Of a stretch of 64,000 nt of DNA, positions 39,116 through 50,064 are shown piece after piece; positions within the stretch are counted from its first letter, which is position 1; each line of letters starts with the position of its first letter. Location: contig BJOX01000030.1 of assembly GCA_009731375.1 (NCBI GenBank), positions 828,131 through 892,130 on the forward strand, read 5' to 3'. The notes under the pieces were generated by a model that ran no database searches, was not told where the DNA came from, and saw nothing but the letters and a program-made list of their open reading frames with translations. Made by a program: the position numbers and the translations under genes. This stretch comes from Paulinella micropora (taxonomy: Eukaryota; Cercozoa; Imbricatea; Euglyphida).

Positions 39116-39391
39116 ATGACGAATGGTAACACATTCGTCCGACTATCCTTAGTCAAGGCACAGCAAACGGACGGGTTTTTCAACATGGCCACATTCGGCC
39201 TAGACCGATCAGTGAGGGTGGCTCTTTGGAGGTACAGCAGTGAAGCGTATAGAGCGCATCAGGAAAAACGTTCTTCACTACTCTTTGAAGAACGTATCTG
39301 TGACATCAACTCTCAAATATACAGTCCGAAACGTCTTAAGGATGTATCGCTACGTGGACTGGGTTGCGGGGGGTGGACCCTCGTAGGCTAA
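39116..39391 (+). CDS. Unrecognised ORF, 91 codons
   Basis: It starts MTNGNTFVRLSLVKAQQTDG and contains RVALWRYSSEAYRAHQEK. The composition is that of ordinary protein, unlike the microsatellite around it. It could be a fragment or exon of a mobile-element gene. No family is recognised. Confidence 0.3.
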   Translation: MTNGNTFVRLSLVKAQQTDGFFNMATFGLDRSVRVALWRYSSEAYRAHQEKRSSLLFEERICDINSQIYSPKRLKDVSLRGLGCGGWTLVG

Positions 39392-39454
39392 ATCCTGGAT
39401 GAAGCCTCATTTAGAAATCATGATTTGTACCGGAGAAGGGCTTGCAGATCTTTA

Positions 39455-40165
39455 CCTGGCCAGCGAGTAACTTCTTCTTCTTCTTCTTTTTCTTCTTCTT
39501 CTTCTTCTTCTTCTTCTTCTTCTTCTTCTTTTCTCTTCTTCTTTTCTCTTCTTCTTCTTCTTCTTCTTCATCGTCTTCTTCTTCTTCTTCTTCTTCTTCT
39601 TCTTCATCTTCTTCATCTTCTTCATCTTCTTCATCTTCTTCATCTTCTTCTTCTTCTTCTTCTTCTTCTTCTTCTTCTTCTTCTTCTTCTTCTTCTTCTT
39701 CTTCTTCTTCTTCTTCTTCTTCTTCTTCTTCATCTTCTTCATCTTCTTCATCTTCTTCATCTTCTTCATCTTCTTCTTCTTCTTCTTCTTCTTCTTCTTC
39801 TTCTTCTTCTTCTTCTTCTTCTTCTTCTTCTTCTTCTTCTTCTTCTTCTTCTTCTTCATCTTCTTCATCTTCTTCATCTTCTTCATCTTCTTCATCTTCT
39901 TCTTCTTCTTCTTCTTCTTCTTCTTCTTCTTCTTCTTCTTCTTCTTCTTCTTCTTCTTCTTCTTCTTCTTCTTCTTCTTCTTCATCTTCTTCTTCATCTT
40001 CTTCTTTTTCTTCTTTCTTCTTCTTCTTCGTCTTCTTCTTCTTCTTCTTCTTCTTCTTCTTCTTCTTCTTCTTCTTCTTCTTCTTCTTCTTCTTCTTCTT
40101 CTTGTTCTTCTTCTTCTTCATTTTCTTCATTTTCTTCTTCTTCCTTATTCTTCCTTCTTCTTATT
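39455..40165. repeat. TTC tract with 126-bp higher-order repeat
   Basis: About 710 bp of nearly pure (TTC)n. Five-fold CTTCAT interruptions begin at 39605, 39731 and 39857, exactly 126 bp apart, so a 126-bp block has been multiplied three times. It is a polypurine/polypyrimidine tract. Ser/Phe/Glu/Lys frames here are artefacts. Confidence 0.95.
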
Positions 40166-40241
40166 AGAAGCTGTTTCTTCAAGTAATCAGCTTCTTAAAC
40201 TGCTGTGCCACTAGTATAGCAAATATTGAAGTTTTGCGTAT

Positions 40242-40598
40242 TTGTTGGTTGTTCTTGGAAGGGATATGACAGAGCACGTGGATGTCACGTATTCTGTCAC
40301 ATATCTGACTAGCCTGACTCATCCCAGAGGGGGGGCGCTACTTTCAGTTCGATTGGGGAGCAACAAGGCAGTGGACTCCCTGAATAGCTTACTGGACGCT
40401 ATCGGTAATAATCTGCTGGTGGATGGTGATTTTTTGGTGCTTGATAATGCAAAAATTCATTATGCTGCTGAAATAAAGCCGTTGCTGCATGTTATTTTAA
40501 ACGCACTTAACATTGAATTGGTTTTCTTGCCCGCATATATACCTGAATTCAATCCATGCGAATTAGTGTTTGCAAGTGTAAAGAATTTTTTAGCATAG
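40242..40598 (+). pseudogene. DDE_3 transposase fragment
   Basis: Residues SVTYLTSLTHPRGGALLSVR, DGDFLVLDNAKIHYA and LPAYIPEFNPCELVFASVKN correspond to the second half of the Tc1/mariner catalytic core. The first catalytic Asp region is missing; the TTC tract stands close upstream in its place. An in-frame stop follows VKNFLA, and the next bases continue a homologous reading in another frame. It belongs to the family of the copy at 28.7-30.4 kb and lies between the arms of the inverted duplication. Confidence 0.8.
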
Positions 40599-41077
40599 AG
40601 GGAGAGGAAGTTTTCTCGATGAAATCTATAGAAGTTTTGCATTTGCAACCGATCTTGCATCAGTAGCTGCAGTACACACATTGTATTCCATAAGCTAATA
40701 TTAATATCATATTAATTAATATTTCCAGTGATTTTTGCCAAGCTTGAATCAAATTCCCTTTCTGGATTCCCTTTCGAGACTTCCGCAAGCCAGTTTACCG
40801 GAATTCGATTCGAATTAATATTAATATCAATATTCAGTTATATATTAGGTCACCTATCAGGCTAATTTAAACATAGTCTGATAAGTACTTGGATTTGATT
40901 TCAATCAAACAGATCTCAGTTGAATAGGTTCGATATTAATAACTATGCCCAGGCCGGGCAACGAAAATTGAGATTCGAACCAAAATCAGAAAACTAACTC
41001 AAAATCAAGATTCCAACCAAAATTTAAAAAAATGATTCAACATCTAAATTTTTTTTTTCCCTTACATGTCAGCAATA
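40599..41077. other. AT-rich spacer with a degenerate MITE end
   Basis: 40980-41075 retains CAAAATCAAGATTCCAACCA and ends ACATGTCAGCAA, an eroded relative of the MITE. It shares the TA that borders copy 3. Confidence 0.55.
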
Positions 41078-41346
41078 TTGCTGTTGACATTCAAGACAAC
41101 AAAAATTGATTTTTCTGTTTGGGTTTGAATTTCAGTTTTGGTTGGAATTTTGATTTTGGGTGAAAATTTGAATTTTTCAAATTAACTGCTATATTCGTCC
41201 GCAAAATATCGTAAATTTTCGCGAAATGTTACCGTTAAATTTGAAAATTTAAATTTTTGTCACAAAAATGAAAAACTGACACAAAAATGAAAATCTGACA
41301 CAAAAACTCAAAACTATTTTTTTTTTGTCTTGAATGTCAACAGCAA
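41078..41346. mobile_element. MITE copy 3
   Basis: 269 bp, TTGCTGTTGACATTCAAGAC ends in inverted orientation, TA on both sides, same orientation as copy 2 at 30922. Confidence 0.88.
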
Positions 41347-41807
41347 TAATATCGTTTGATATTTAATTAAATCAAATTTATTCCAGTCAGGGTTTGATTT
41401 TCAAACTTTATTCCGAGTCGAACATTCGAAAGATACTGTCGCAAATTCCCGCATTCAAAAGGCAGACGCCAGAAAAAGCTAATTATTATTGTCCAAGCGG
41501 GAGACGGCTATCCTCGCAGGTGATAGACTCCCGAACGAGGGGAGGGGAGGGGATTCAAGTTGGAAGGGAAGAGAGAAAAAGAGATAGATAGAGAGAGAGA
41601 GAGAACATATATATGAGTGAGTGTTTGTGCTGTTGAAACTTGAGTTGTTTGTGTGTGTCTGTTCAGTAACATATGCAAGCTCATCGAGCAGCAGATGAAC
41701 TATCTGAAGATTCCGACCAGCGAGCTTTCCAAAAAAGTCAAGAGCAACCTAACTTGACGGACAGTGACGATATGGCAGAGTGAAATCACTCAGGCTGGCA
41801 GCGAGCG
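41347..41807. other. Spacer with a short GA repeat
   Basis: (GA)n near 41580-41605. No recognised gene. Confidence 0.5.
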
Positions 41808-41993
41808 ATGATATATACGAGCGAGGACTTTGAGAACGAGGTGGAAGAGAAAAAGAAAAGAAAGTCAGATGCACTTGAACTTGAGGCTAAGGCAGAGAAA
41901 GAAAAGAAAGAAAAAGGGGAAAAGAAAGAGAAGAGGCTAAAGGACGAGAAAGAGTTGAAGATGTTTAAAGAAAAGCACTTTTGTCGGTTATAA
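41808..41993 (+). CDS. Lys/Glu-rich coding fragment cut by an LTR
   Basis: MIYTSEDFENEVEEKKKRKS starts a charged coiled-coil-like chain that runs into the solo LTR at 41982. Beyond the LTR, 42402-42686 continues with another Lys-rich chain and a Cys/His tail. I infer one gene of mobile-element type, interrupted by the LTR. Its product resembles in style the second ORF of the transposon at 44.1-48.0 kb. Confidence 0.4.
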   Translation: MIYTSEDFENEVEEKKKRKSDALELEAKAEKEKKEKGEKKEKRLKDEKELKMFKEKHFCRL

Positions 41994-42362
41994 TCAAAAG
42001 ACATTATTAAATGTAAGCCGGGGTATTTATCCTTCCAATTCCACAGCAAATTTCTGAAAATAACCTAATTTTCCTCCTCCGATGCTACAAAGAGATGAAA
42101 CCAGTATGGCAGAAAATGTAGGAAACTGTCAGACAAAAATGAAAAAGAGATGCATTTCCCAGTGTCACCCCTAAACGATAATATTATACTGCTTAAAAAA
42201 GTAGTACCGGTTATGAATGGTAATATTATCGTTTTCAACCGGCTCAAAAGTATATAAATAAAAACGGATATAACTACATCTTAAAGAGATATAGCTTTTC
42301 TATACATCACTGTGTATAGGGAGTATAAGAAAAGGTCGCATATTTACCTATCTGCGCCTACA
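41982..42362 (-). repeat. Solo LTR, 385-bp type
   Basis: 381 bp, TGTCGG...CTACA, the reverse complement of 21246-21630 with about 15% differences. No internal region and no clear target duplication. Confidence 0.75.
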
Positions 42363-42401
42363 GGACGAGCAAGCTTTCGAGAGCCAAGGTAAAATGCGAG
42401 A

Positions 42402-42686
42402 GTGGGACTCGGTGTGGATCTGGGAACGGTCCATGCTTTGTGGAGTTTGGTGGGAGGATTGCGTCAAGGAGAGGTGCACCACATTCAAGAAAACACAATA
42501 GAAGCAGCAGACGAAGCTCCTCAGACAGGCAAACACACAAAAAAGAACAAGCAGAAAGCTGCAGCATCTAAACAAGAAAAGCAGACGTCATTGAGCGAGG
42601 ATTCGAAAGGATGGATGTGTGTTTCTTGCGTGCAAAAGGGCCTCATGAGTCTCCATGAGAAGACATGCGCTGCAAACTTGTTGTGA
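42402..42686 (+). CDS. Lys-rich fragment with Cys/His tail
   Basis: 94 codons. KKNKQKAAASKQEKQTSLSE is followed by GWMCVSCVQKGLMSLHEKTC, a C-x2-C...H-x3-C pattern that could bind zinc. A diverged copy lies on the minus strand at 38580-38400 in the other arm of the inverted duplication. Probably a mobile-element relic; function unknown. Confidence 0.4.
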   Translation: MGLGVDLGTVHALWSLVGGLRQGEVHHIQENTIEAADEAPQTGKHTKKNKQKAAASKQEKQTSLSEDSKGWMCVSCVQKGLMSLHEKTCAANLL

Positions 42687-43532
42687 TTAAACAGCACCTT
42701 TCACACAATGAGACGAATGCTTGCGACTGTCTTTCTAATGCTTGCGACTGTATGTTGTACCCGGAATGCAGGAAAATATGAAGTAAATGTGAAAACAACA
42801 CACAACAGCGAAATCTCAATAATCAAGTCCATGAATATCGCACGAATGTGACAGGAATATGCATCTGCTGCATCTATCCCATGCATGAAAAGGTATGACC
42901 TGTAGGTTCATGCATGGGTTTGGGCGTAGAGTGCACTGACAAGCTGGGATCGACCGGACGACATACATAACGAAACACCAAGAGCACTTTTACGAATGCA
43001 TGATTGGCTGCAAGAATGTAAGGTTCCATGTGTTTCATATGATGAATCGATATGCTAGAGGAACACAAAGCTTTTCAACACTTAGAGCAAATTGTAGCTG
43101 CCCTGCACTGAGTTATGTATGAAGAAAAAACATATCTGGCTACCTTGCCATGACTATACATGTTTCGCACCAGTTGCTCGTAACAGGCCAACCAACAAGC
43201 ACAACGTTCTTTTTTCATCATGATCAACTCGTGCGGACAAAAGATGCCCCAAGAAAGACTGCCCTGTGCGCCAGACAGGCCTCTTGCAGATTGCTCCGAC
43301 AGACCGTATCGAAGCTGGTCTCCCCTCGCCTCACACCTGTTGCCCTAAACACAACATTCTATGCGTTCGTTCTCCTATGACGTCAGATCCAATTATGTGT
43401 GCATGGCTGCTGGCTCGCTTCTGGCTCGCTTTTATCCACAACAGGATTTTCATAAACATTTTGCATTCCCTAGATTCCAGACCGGCCAACTTTCATACAA
43501 GGCACGCAGCAAAACAGCAAACAAGCACAACC
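42465..43532 (-). repeat. Inverted duplication, right arm
   Basis: The partner of 37557-38610. The 3.85 kb between the arms contain the TTC tract, a transposase fragment, a MITE and a solo LTR. Confidence 0.85.
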
Positions 43533-44118
43533 ACCCCATCCTACTCGTCCCTGTTCGGACCCAACCTTCCGCTTTCTACTCTGTTTTCCTCCCAGACCCC
43601 CCCTGCTACCAACTTTTTTACACGTTGAACGATTTTGTCGATTTACCGCGCATTTCTAGTAAAGACAAATGGTAATTTCGCCACAAATGGGCATTTCGCC
43701 GGAATTTGGAAAAAACTTGAAATGGAAAAATGAGTTTGTCGAGTTTCGGAGATTTCTTTGTGTAGAGGTTGTTCCCAGAGCTATGGCGTGGAGGTTAAAG
43801 AGTGGTTGGGTAGTGGTATGTGATGAGCTGCTCTGCTAGCTGTGTGGAGTTGTTTTGTGGCTTTTGTAGGGGAAATTCGGCAACTACAGCAACTTGCCAA
43901 GCAAGCAAGAGCAAGCAAGCACAAGCAAGCTTAAGCAAGCAAGCAAGCAAGCAAGTCTAGCAAGCAGAGTACTGGAAAGCAAGCAAGCAAGCAGAGTACT
44001 AGCAAGCAAGCAAGCAAGCAAGCAAGCAAAAACAAGCAGGCAAGCAAAGCACAAGAAAAGCTCATAGACATGATTTTTTCGGTCAGAGGTGGACGAAACT
44101 GCGGTTCTTTCGGACATG
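43533..44118. repeat. Spacer with AAGC microsatellite
   Basis: (AAGC)n with interruptions at about 43895-44055. The rest shows no gene. Confidence 0.7.
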
Positions 44119-44572
44119 CCACCCCCACGCAAAAGTCGGTCTTTTTTGAAAAGTCGGTCCGGGTTTCAGAGGGGTGGTGAAGGTGATCTGATTGAGCTTG
44201 TGTTCGCTGTAGGTGTTGGATTGCAAAAGTAAGTAGCTGGGGACATTCGTAGGACCCGTAGGAGTAAGTTCATCAGCTTTGTTTTTTCACGTCACAGGTT
44301 TTTCGTGCACTTTTAGGTACAATAAGCCTGAAAGTTGTGAAAGTGGTTTCGGCGTGCTGCGTGCTTGTAAGCATTCACCAGCGAGCAGCAGTTGGTGTGG
44401 ATTTATTTGCTAAGGGGTGGGCGTTGTTTTGATATAGCAGCTGCGCGCGATCGATGCTTAGCGGCTTCAAGGCACGCCTTTGAACCTTTGAATCTGCTAT
44501 GATGGTAGCTGTGGCTTTGTGACTGCAACATAACGAAAATATCTTTTCTAGGAGCTCTGAAGCTGCATCTTC

Positions 44573-46536
44573 ATGTCAAGCAAACGTATAAGTGTTCCAG
44601 GATGGAAGAAGACAGAAGATCGGACCCGATTCTCGAAACGCGTGCGGGATGTAGAAGAGCTGCGCATTCAGGCCGAAAAACAGCTAAAACGAAGACAAGA
44701 CATCCAACAGTCCGTGTGCTTACTCTACAAGAACAAATTATCTGGGACTTGTTTGTGCAGCTCGGAGTCAAACGCAAGACTATGTTACTTGTCATTCAGC
44801 GGTGGTTGTTTCCTCACAGTAGACGAATGGGCGCTACCACTCTGAAAACCAACTTCAGACGTGCGCTGGCCAGTATTGCACCAAATCCTGCTCACTGTCC
44901 TCCGATCCTATCAGCTGAACTAAAGACACACTTGTATCAAAGGACTCTTGAGTGCCAACTTAATGATAAGGCTTTCAACGAGACTGAGTTTGGTAAGGAG
45001 CTTGTGAAGATCGATTCGGAGCTGAGGGAGAAGGATGGCAAGCTTCCACGCCCGCGGCCTATCTCTGAAACAACGAAACAGCGTGCCTGGCACAGTAGTG
45101 CAGAATACAACAGAAACGAAGGGCAAACTACAACAGACACGAGGACGAATGCTCGCAATAACTTACGAAATGCACTCTCATTCTGTATTGGCAAAAATCG
45201 AGGAATGAAACCGGGCGGGCGGCTGGACCCAACTGCACCTAATTTTGCACAGGAAGATTGGGAAATTGCATTGGCAGAACACGATGTTGCAGAAGCAGAG
45301 AGAAAAAAGGAGCTGCAAAAGGAAGGTAAAAAGTATACCAAACGGCAAGTCAAGCAGAAGAACGCTCTGCTTGCTGCTGTGGAGAGCGCCAAAACACCAA
45401 TAGTCGATGACAATCTTGCACTGTGCTTTGATCCTGTTATCTTGTGTATTGGTGGACTGACAAAAGGCACGAAAGACCGAATGCTGATTTCTGTTGCAAA
45501 AGATCCACGCGTTCCGGACGATGAGATCGAAGCAGAACTGTTCCGCCTCTGCAATCCTTTGACAAGATCTAGGAACGAGAGTGACACAGAGTTCCTTCGG
45601 CACAACAAGTTTCGTGTAAAATTGTTAAAAGCCACCGTGAAGTCAGGTCGTTTTTTGAAGGCATGCATCAGGCTAGCGATCAATGCCGTTCCGGACGGTG
45701 AAGTAAAGACCATGGTATTGAAGGAGTTTGGTTTGGTGATATTGACTCATGACAAGCTTGAGAAGAATGAGATGTTAGCTTTCCAAACATACTGGCGAAA
45801 GGTGATTCTGCCATACGTTGCTACAACCAAGGAGGAGTTGGCGGAAGCACGTCGGGATTATTCCGCGGGAACGTATGTTCAAATGGATGGGGAGGGCGGT
45901 ATGGTGAAGGCAATCAAGGATCCAGTCCTCAAGCAAGAGATCGTTGACTCTTACATCAAATTACATTTTCCTCCTGGCTCTACTTCTGCATTTACATCGT
46001 GCAATGATAACTCTCGTCTCCACACATCAGAGCATTCAAGTGTGAGACACGGCAAGTACGAAGAGTTGTTTCACAAAACCACCAAGCTACTCAGAAGTCA
46101 GATCGATGCAGCCTTCAAGCGCCTGGAAAAAGATAGACTCAAATTCACTGCAGACATTCGGAACGTTATTATGTTTGCAATTTTCCACGTGCATGTGGCA
46201 TTGAAGGAGCTGCACACACCCAAGCGTGCAATCGACGGCTGGGAAAGGGTGTTTAAGGACGACCAGCAGTTCTTACTGACTGAATGTGGATATTTTACGA
46301 GTAAGCCGAACGCCAGGCGTGACAAGACCTTGCAGCATGTTCTGAAGAAATGCATGGCCTGCATCGAAGCGTATAGTCCGATCGAAAGTACAGAGTATAC
46401 TCACTGCATTCTCGAGAAAGAATTCGACACAATGGATATCCCAACAGATAACCTTGACAAGCGCTTCCGAAAACAAGAAAAATCAACCAAAACTCCGATT
46501 AGGCAATATGAGATCAGTTTTTCCTACCTTTCCTGA
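44573..46536 (+). CDS. Transposase candidate (possible distant DDE enzyme)
   Basis: The main frame, 44602-46536, has 644 codons. The likely N-terminus is ATG 44573 in another frame (MSSKRISVPGWKKTEDRTRF), with a frame change near 44700. A helix-turn-helix-like part (LTLQEQIIWDLFVQLGVKR) comes first. YVQMDGEGGMVKAI, then LHFPPGSTSAFTSCNDNSRL, recall the D...(P-P-x-T-T/S)...Q-x-x-D arrangement of pogo-type DDE transposases. The first catalytic Asp was not located, so the assignment is tentative. It is the only large ORF of the element. Confidence 0.55.
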
Positions 46537-47044
46537 CTATGATCGTCAGCTGGAGAACATTGCTGCTGTCAACAGGAAGGAGAAAGAAGATGCTGCAAAG
46601 GCGGCGGCTGTGGAGAAAGAAAAAAAAGCTCAAGACAAAGCAGAGATAGAGGAGGCGAAGCTGTTAGCAAAGAAGTACAAGAAGGCACTTGACGCAGGTC
46701 ATGGTGACTTTCTCAGCCCTTCTCGCGCTAAGGCGAAGGAGAAAACGGAAAAGGCACGCAACAAACTCATCGATAAAGTACGACGTGACAGCGAGAATTA
46801 CAATCCTAGCAAAAAGGAAGCTGCGGATGATAGCAAATGTGTCACTTGTTTTGCTTGGTGGTCCATCTGGAATTCCCAAGAGGCCCTTCAGCAGGTGTCA
46901 GAGGATGAAGATGACCCCAACGCTTGGCACTCATGTGAGAAGTGTCAGCTTTGGTGGTGCCCTGACTGTATGCCATGTGGATCTCTCGAAAAAAAACACG
47001 AACGATTTTGTAACGTCAAGGCTAAGTGCAAGGCTAAGAAATAA
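46454..47044 (+). CDS. Second transposon ORF: coiled coil plus Cys-rich tail
   Basis: 196 codons overlapping the first ORF by 83 bp in another frame. A Lys/Glu/Ala coiled coil (NRKEKEDAAKAAAVEKEKKA) leads to a C-terminal cluster: CVTCFAWWS, then WHSCEKCQLWWCPDC and HERFC, probably two zinc ions bound. It may be expressed as a fusion to the first ORF by frameshifting or splicing, or be a separate DNA-binding protein. The role is unknown. Confidence 0.6.
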   Translation: MTSASENKKNQPKLRLGNMRSVFPTFPDYDRQLENIAAVNRKEKEDAAKAAAVEKEKKAQDKAEIEEAKLLAKKYKKALDAGHGDFLSPSRAKAKEKTEKARNKLIDKVRRDSENYNPSKKEAADDSKCVTCFAWWSIWNSQEALQQVSEDEDDPNAWHSCEKCQLWWCPDCMPCGSLEKKHERFCNVKAKCKAKK

Positions 47045-47952
47045 CTATCGATTCTTTTTCTCATTCCATTCATAACTCAGGACTCAAAACATCTAAATAG
47101 AAATACATAACTATTATCATACATTGTAGCAACTCAGCATGTAGTGAAGGTCCAAGACTGGCTCGATTTCAATTCAAAATTCTTATTGTTTTTTCGTATG
47201 GATATCCTAGCCATGGCCAGTCGTAACCTCATACTTGAATTTTTGTACTAACAATACTACAAATCATTTATACGTCATGTATATATTTTTCATTGTTTTC
47301 TTGATTCTATCGAGGAAATTATAATGCTAGACAGTATACATATCTCTATCTTTAGCTAATTGCTAAAGTAATATAATATTATAGTCAACTTTGCTATCTA
47401 TTAATACTAGTGTCACTGAGCAAGTATCGTTCTTTAATAATCAGTAAAACCTATTCAGAAAGATTTTTCAAGTTATTATTGAAGAATACACTTAATTTCA
47501 ATTTCGAGCTTGGTCTGGACGGCAGTTTGTTAAACTTGAAAATTAATTTAATATTAATATTGGTTCAAAGTTCTTACTAGAAAATCATTTCATTTTTGAA
47601 AAAATATTCAAGTAGGTTATGCACATCCGATTCTTCTGAAAATAATACAATAGAAATAGCATGAGTTCTTTTACTAAGATTAATCGAAATCTGCTGTAAA
47701 ATTTTTGATTTCGCTTCGAGTTCTTAGTTTTTCAAAGTCACGGTATTAATAATTTTGTATTTATGAAATTAAGATGTTAAATTTTAAAAATTACTTTCTT
47801 CTCACCATCTTGACTTTTCAACATGAAAATGGTGTAATATAAATCTACGTCTCATCCACTTTCGAATGGTGTCAACCGCTCCTCAATCAGTCCGACCTCG
47901 CGTTCCTACAAACGATAACCTCAAAGTCATCCCGTCTGAGCTAAAAAATCAA
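47045..47952. other. AT-rich 3' part of the transposon
   Basis: About 900 bp without ORFs of note up to the right inverted repeat. Confidence 0.6.
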
Positions 47953-48227
47953 CGGACCGACTTTTCAAAAAAGACAGACTTTTGCGTGGGGGTGGATTGG
48001 TACGCCCGTTAAATGCCACAAAATTTCCTGAATGAATTTGTTCGATGACAATATTTGAGGACACTCAAGGTTGTGAAAAATGAACTGCAAAACGGCACGC
48101 GGAAAAACTTAACCGAAAAAGGGACAGAACTAACCGAAACTGTATTGTGATTATGAGAACGTTTCAAATTTAAATAATTAATACATATAAACTGTCTGCA
48201 TTGCACCTGCTTCCCACAAGAGGAAAT

Positions 48228-48700
48228 CTACCATTCCAAAGCAGTCTGCGCTTCTGGGGTGAGGGTCTGGTATCTCCATCCACCATGCAAACCTATGAAT
48301 GTATGTAGGATAGTGTGTGAAAACAAAGATTCTGAGACCGATGAGCAACGAGCTGGTCTCACCTGGATGAGCTCCTTCATATTTTGCAAGCCGATACTCT
48401 GCTTTCCTGTATGAAACGCTCTAATAAAGTGGCAAAAGCAGGCAGTATAAAATATCAAGCATATGTTTTTTATCAAAAGAAACTTTGTTAAGTGGCAAAC
48501 ATGCAGGAATTCTTACATGTCGTCTAGCAGCTTCCGCAATCCCGTGCTCCAAAGCATCTCGAGCGAGGACGATTCTGCTGCGAACTGCATCTTGTTCAGC
48601 TAAAGTAGCTGAACGTAAGCTTCTCCTGACAGAAAAGGATATCATGACTAGCGTGTATGATGAAAACACAGATACGTTAGAAACCTTGGAGACACAGCCC
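48228..48700 (-). pseudogene. Transposase N-terminal remnant
   Basis: On the minus strand, RRSLRSATLAEQDAVRSRIV at about 48640-48520 and then LHGGWRYQTLTPEAQTALEW at about 48290-48228 match the first two blocks of the transposase at 28.7-29.2 kb, in the same order. Non-coding sequence of about 230 bp between them could be an intron. The catalytic part is absent. Confidence 0.65.
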
Positions 48701-49204
48701 AGCCCGAGTTTCCAATTAGGGTACACACTTTTAAGTTTTGGCCTGACATTTGGTCTTTGCACATAAAGATAACTTTTACCTTACATCTAAGCATCCCAAA
48801 TTACTCAGGTCAATTTTTGAATTGAGAGACTAGCTGTATTGGCAATTGCCAAATGTCAGGCAGCCGCGCCAAAAGTTAGGACTGCGTTGTGTCCCCAAAT
48901 TCGGGCTGTGCTGTTTCTTCAAGGAAAACTCAACAGAAATAGAAAAATCGCAAAGTGATGAAGTAAATTTGCTGTTGTTGCTAGTTCGATATGTGTGTAT
49001 GTCAGAATATCTGCATGTGCACGAGCTAAATCTTATCGTACTGTGGCAGATGCCTTTTTATCCACTGGAAAATACCAAGGATCTCAAAAAAAGCTCAGCT
49101 GAACATTAGTAAGCACTTGAAGATTTTTTTCACCACAGGCTATTTGTTGCTGTTTATTACTTTTCTGAATATCTGATAACTATATCATTTCCTTTTGTGT
49201 TTAG
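48701..49204. other. Spacer, nothing certain
   Basis: An 87-codon ORF at 48846-49109 shows no family resemblance. A pyrimidine-rich tract and TTTAG acceptor at about 49203 precede the next coding blocks. Confidence 0.4.
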
Positions 49205-49925
49205 AGGAAGATCCGTTTGTTTTGGCTGCTGAGCAAGATGCTGAGAAAGTGGCTGTGCTCCTGAAAAATTCAAGCCTTCTACACTCAATACAGTACTTCG
49301 AGCTGAGTATGTCAAGATAGAACGAGCCAGGGTATCTACAACTGATGTGGTGGGTAAGCTACGAGCGCATCGAGCCAAAAATATCATCGGGAGAGGAGAA
49401 CCAGCTGACGGGTGGAAAGTTGACTGCCTGAAACATCCACTACTATCTATGGCAAAAACAGCAAAGAAGAAGAGCTGATGCAGAGGAAAGCATCACTGCA
49501 TAGCAAGATGCAAACAGCTGGCAAAATTGCAAGAACTTGCTAGTCGCTATTGTTGCATTGCTTGCACAAGAAAAAAAAAGAAAAGAAGAAGAAAAACTTA
49601 AGAAGCTTGCAGAAAAACGGACACAGGAGCTGGAGATGATCAAACCGGAAGGCAAGATGATGAGGTAAAAAGTTATATTTACATGTCATAAAATGTAAAC
49701 TATTCTTATAAATATACATTTTTCATTTGCTGCTACTTGTACAGAGACAAGGTCAAGCTTTTTTCAAAAGCACTCAAAACTGAAGGTTGATCCTTCTGAA
49801 TGATCTTCAGAGACGCTCGCTGTGCAATTAGACGCGCAGGAAGGAAAGAAGCTTTGTCAAGATACATTTGCGTGTAAAAGAGAGGAACGTCAAGGAAAGA
49901 TCTGATGATTTCATGCAAAGTATGC

Positions 49926-49965
<40 letters not shown>

Positions 49966-50022
49966 TCCCTCCCTCTCTCGATCTCTCTCGATCTCTCTCT
50001 CTCTCTCTCTCTTTCTCTCTCA

Positions 50023-50064
<42 letters not shown>

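Larger units (their letters stand above)
44119..47995 (+). mobile_element. 3.9-kb DNA transposon with 43-bp terminal inverted repeats
   Basis: The left end CCACCCCCACGCAAAAGTC (44119-44161) and the right end 47953-47995 are inverted repeats matching at 42 of 43 positions. Between them are two overlapping ORFs on the plus strand and AT-rich flanks. No target duplication is visible: the flanks are ...GGACATG and ATTGGTA. Only one copy is in the window. The superfamily was not identified, though the protein hints at a DDE enzyme. Confidence 0.85.

Noticed and set aside
39411-40186. Long acidic, Lys-rich or Ser-rich ORFs
   Set aside because: Translations of the TTC microsatellite.
44100-48005. 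Target duplication for the 3.9-kb transposon
   Set aside because: Flanking bases on the two sides do not match for any length from 2 to 9.
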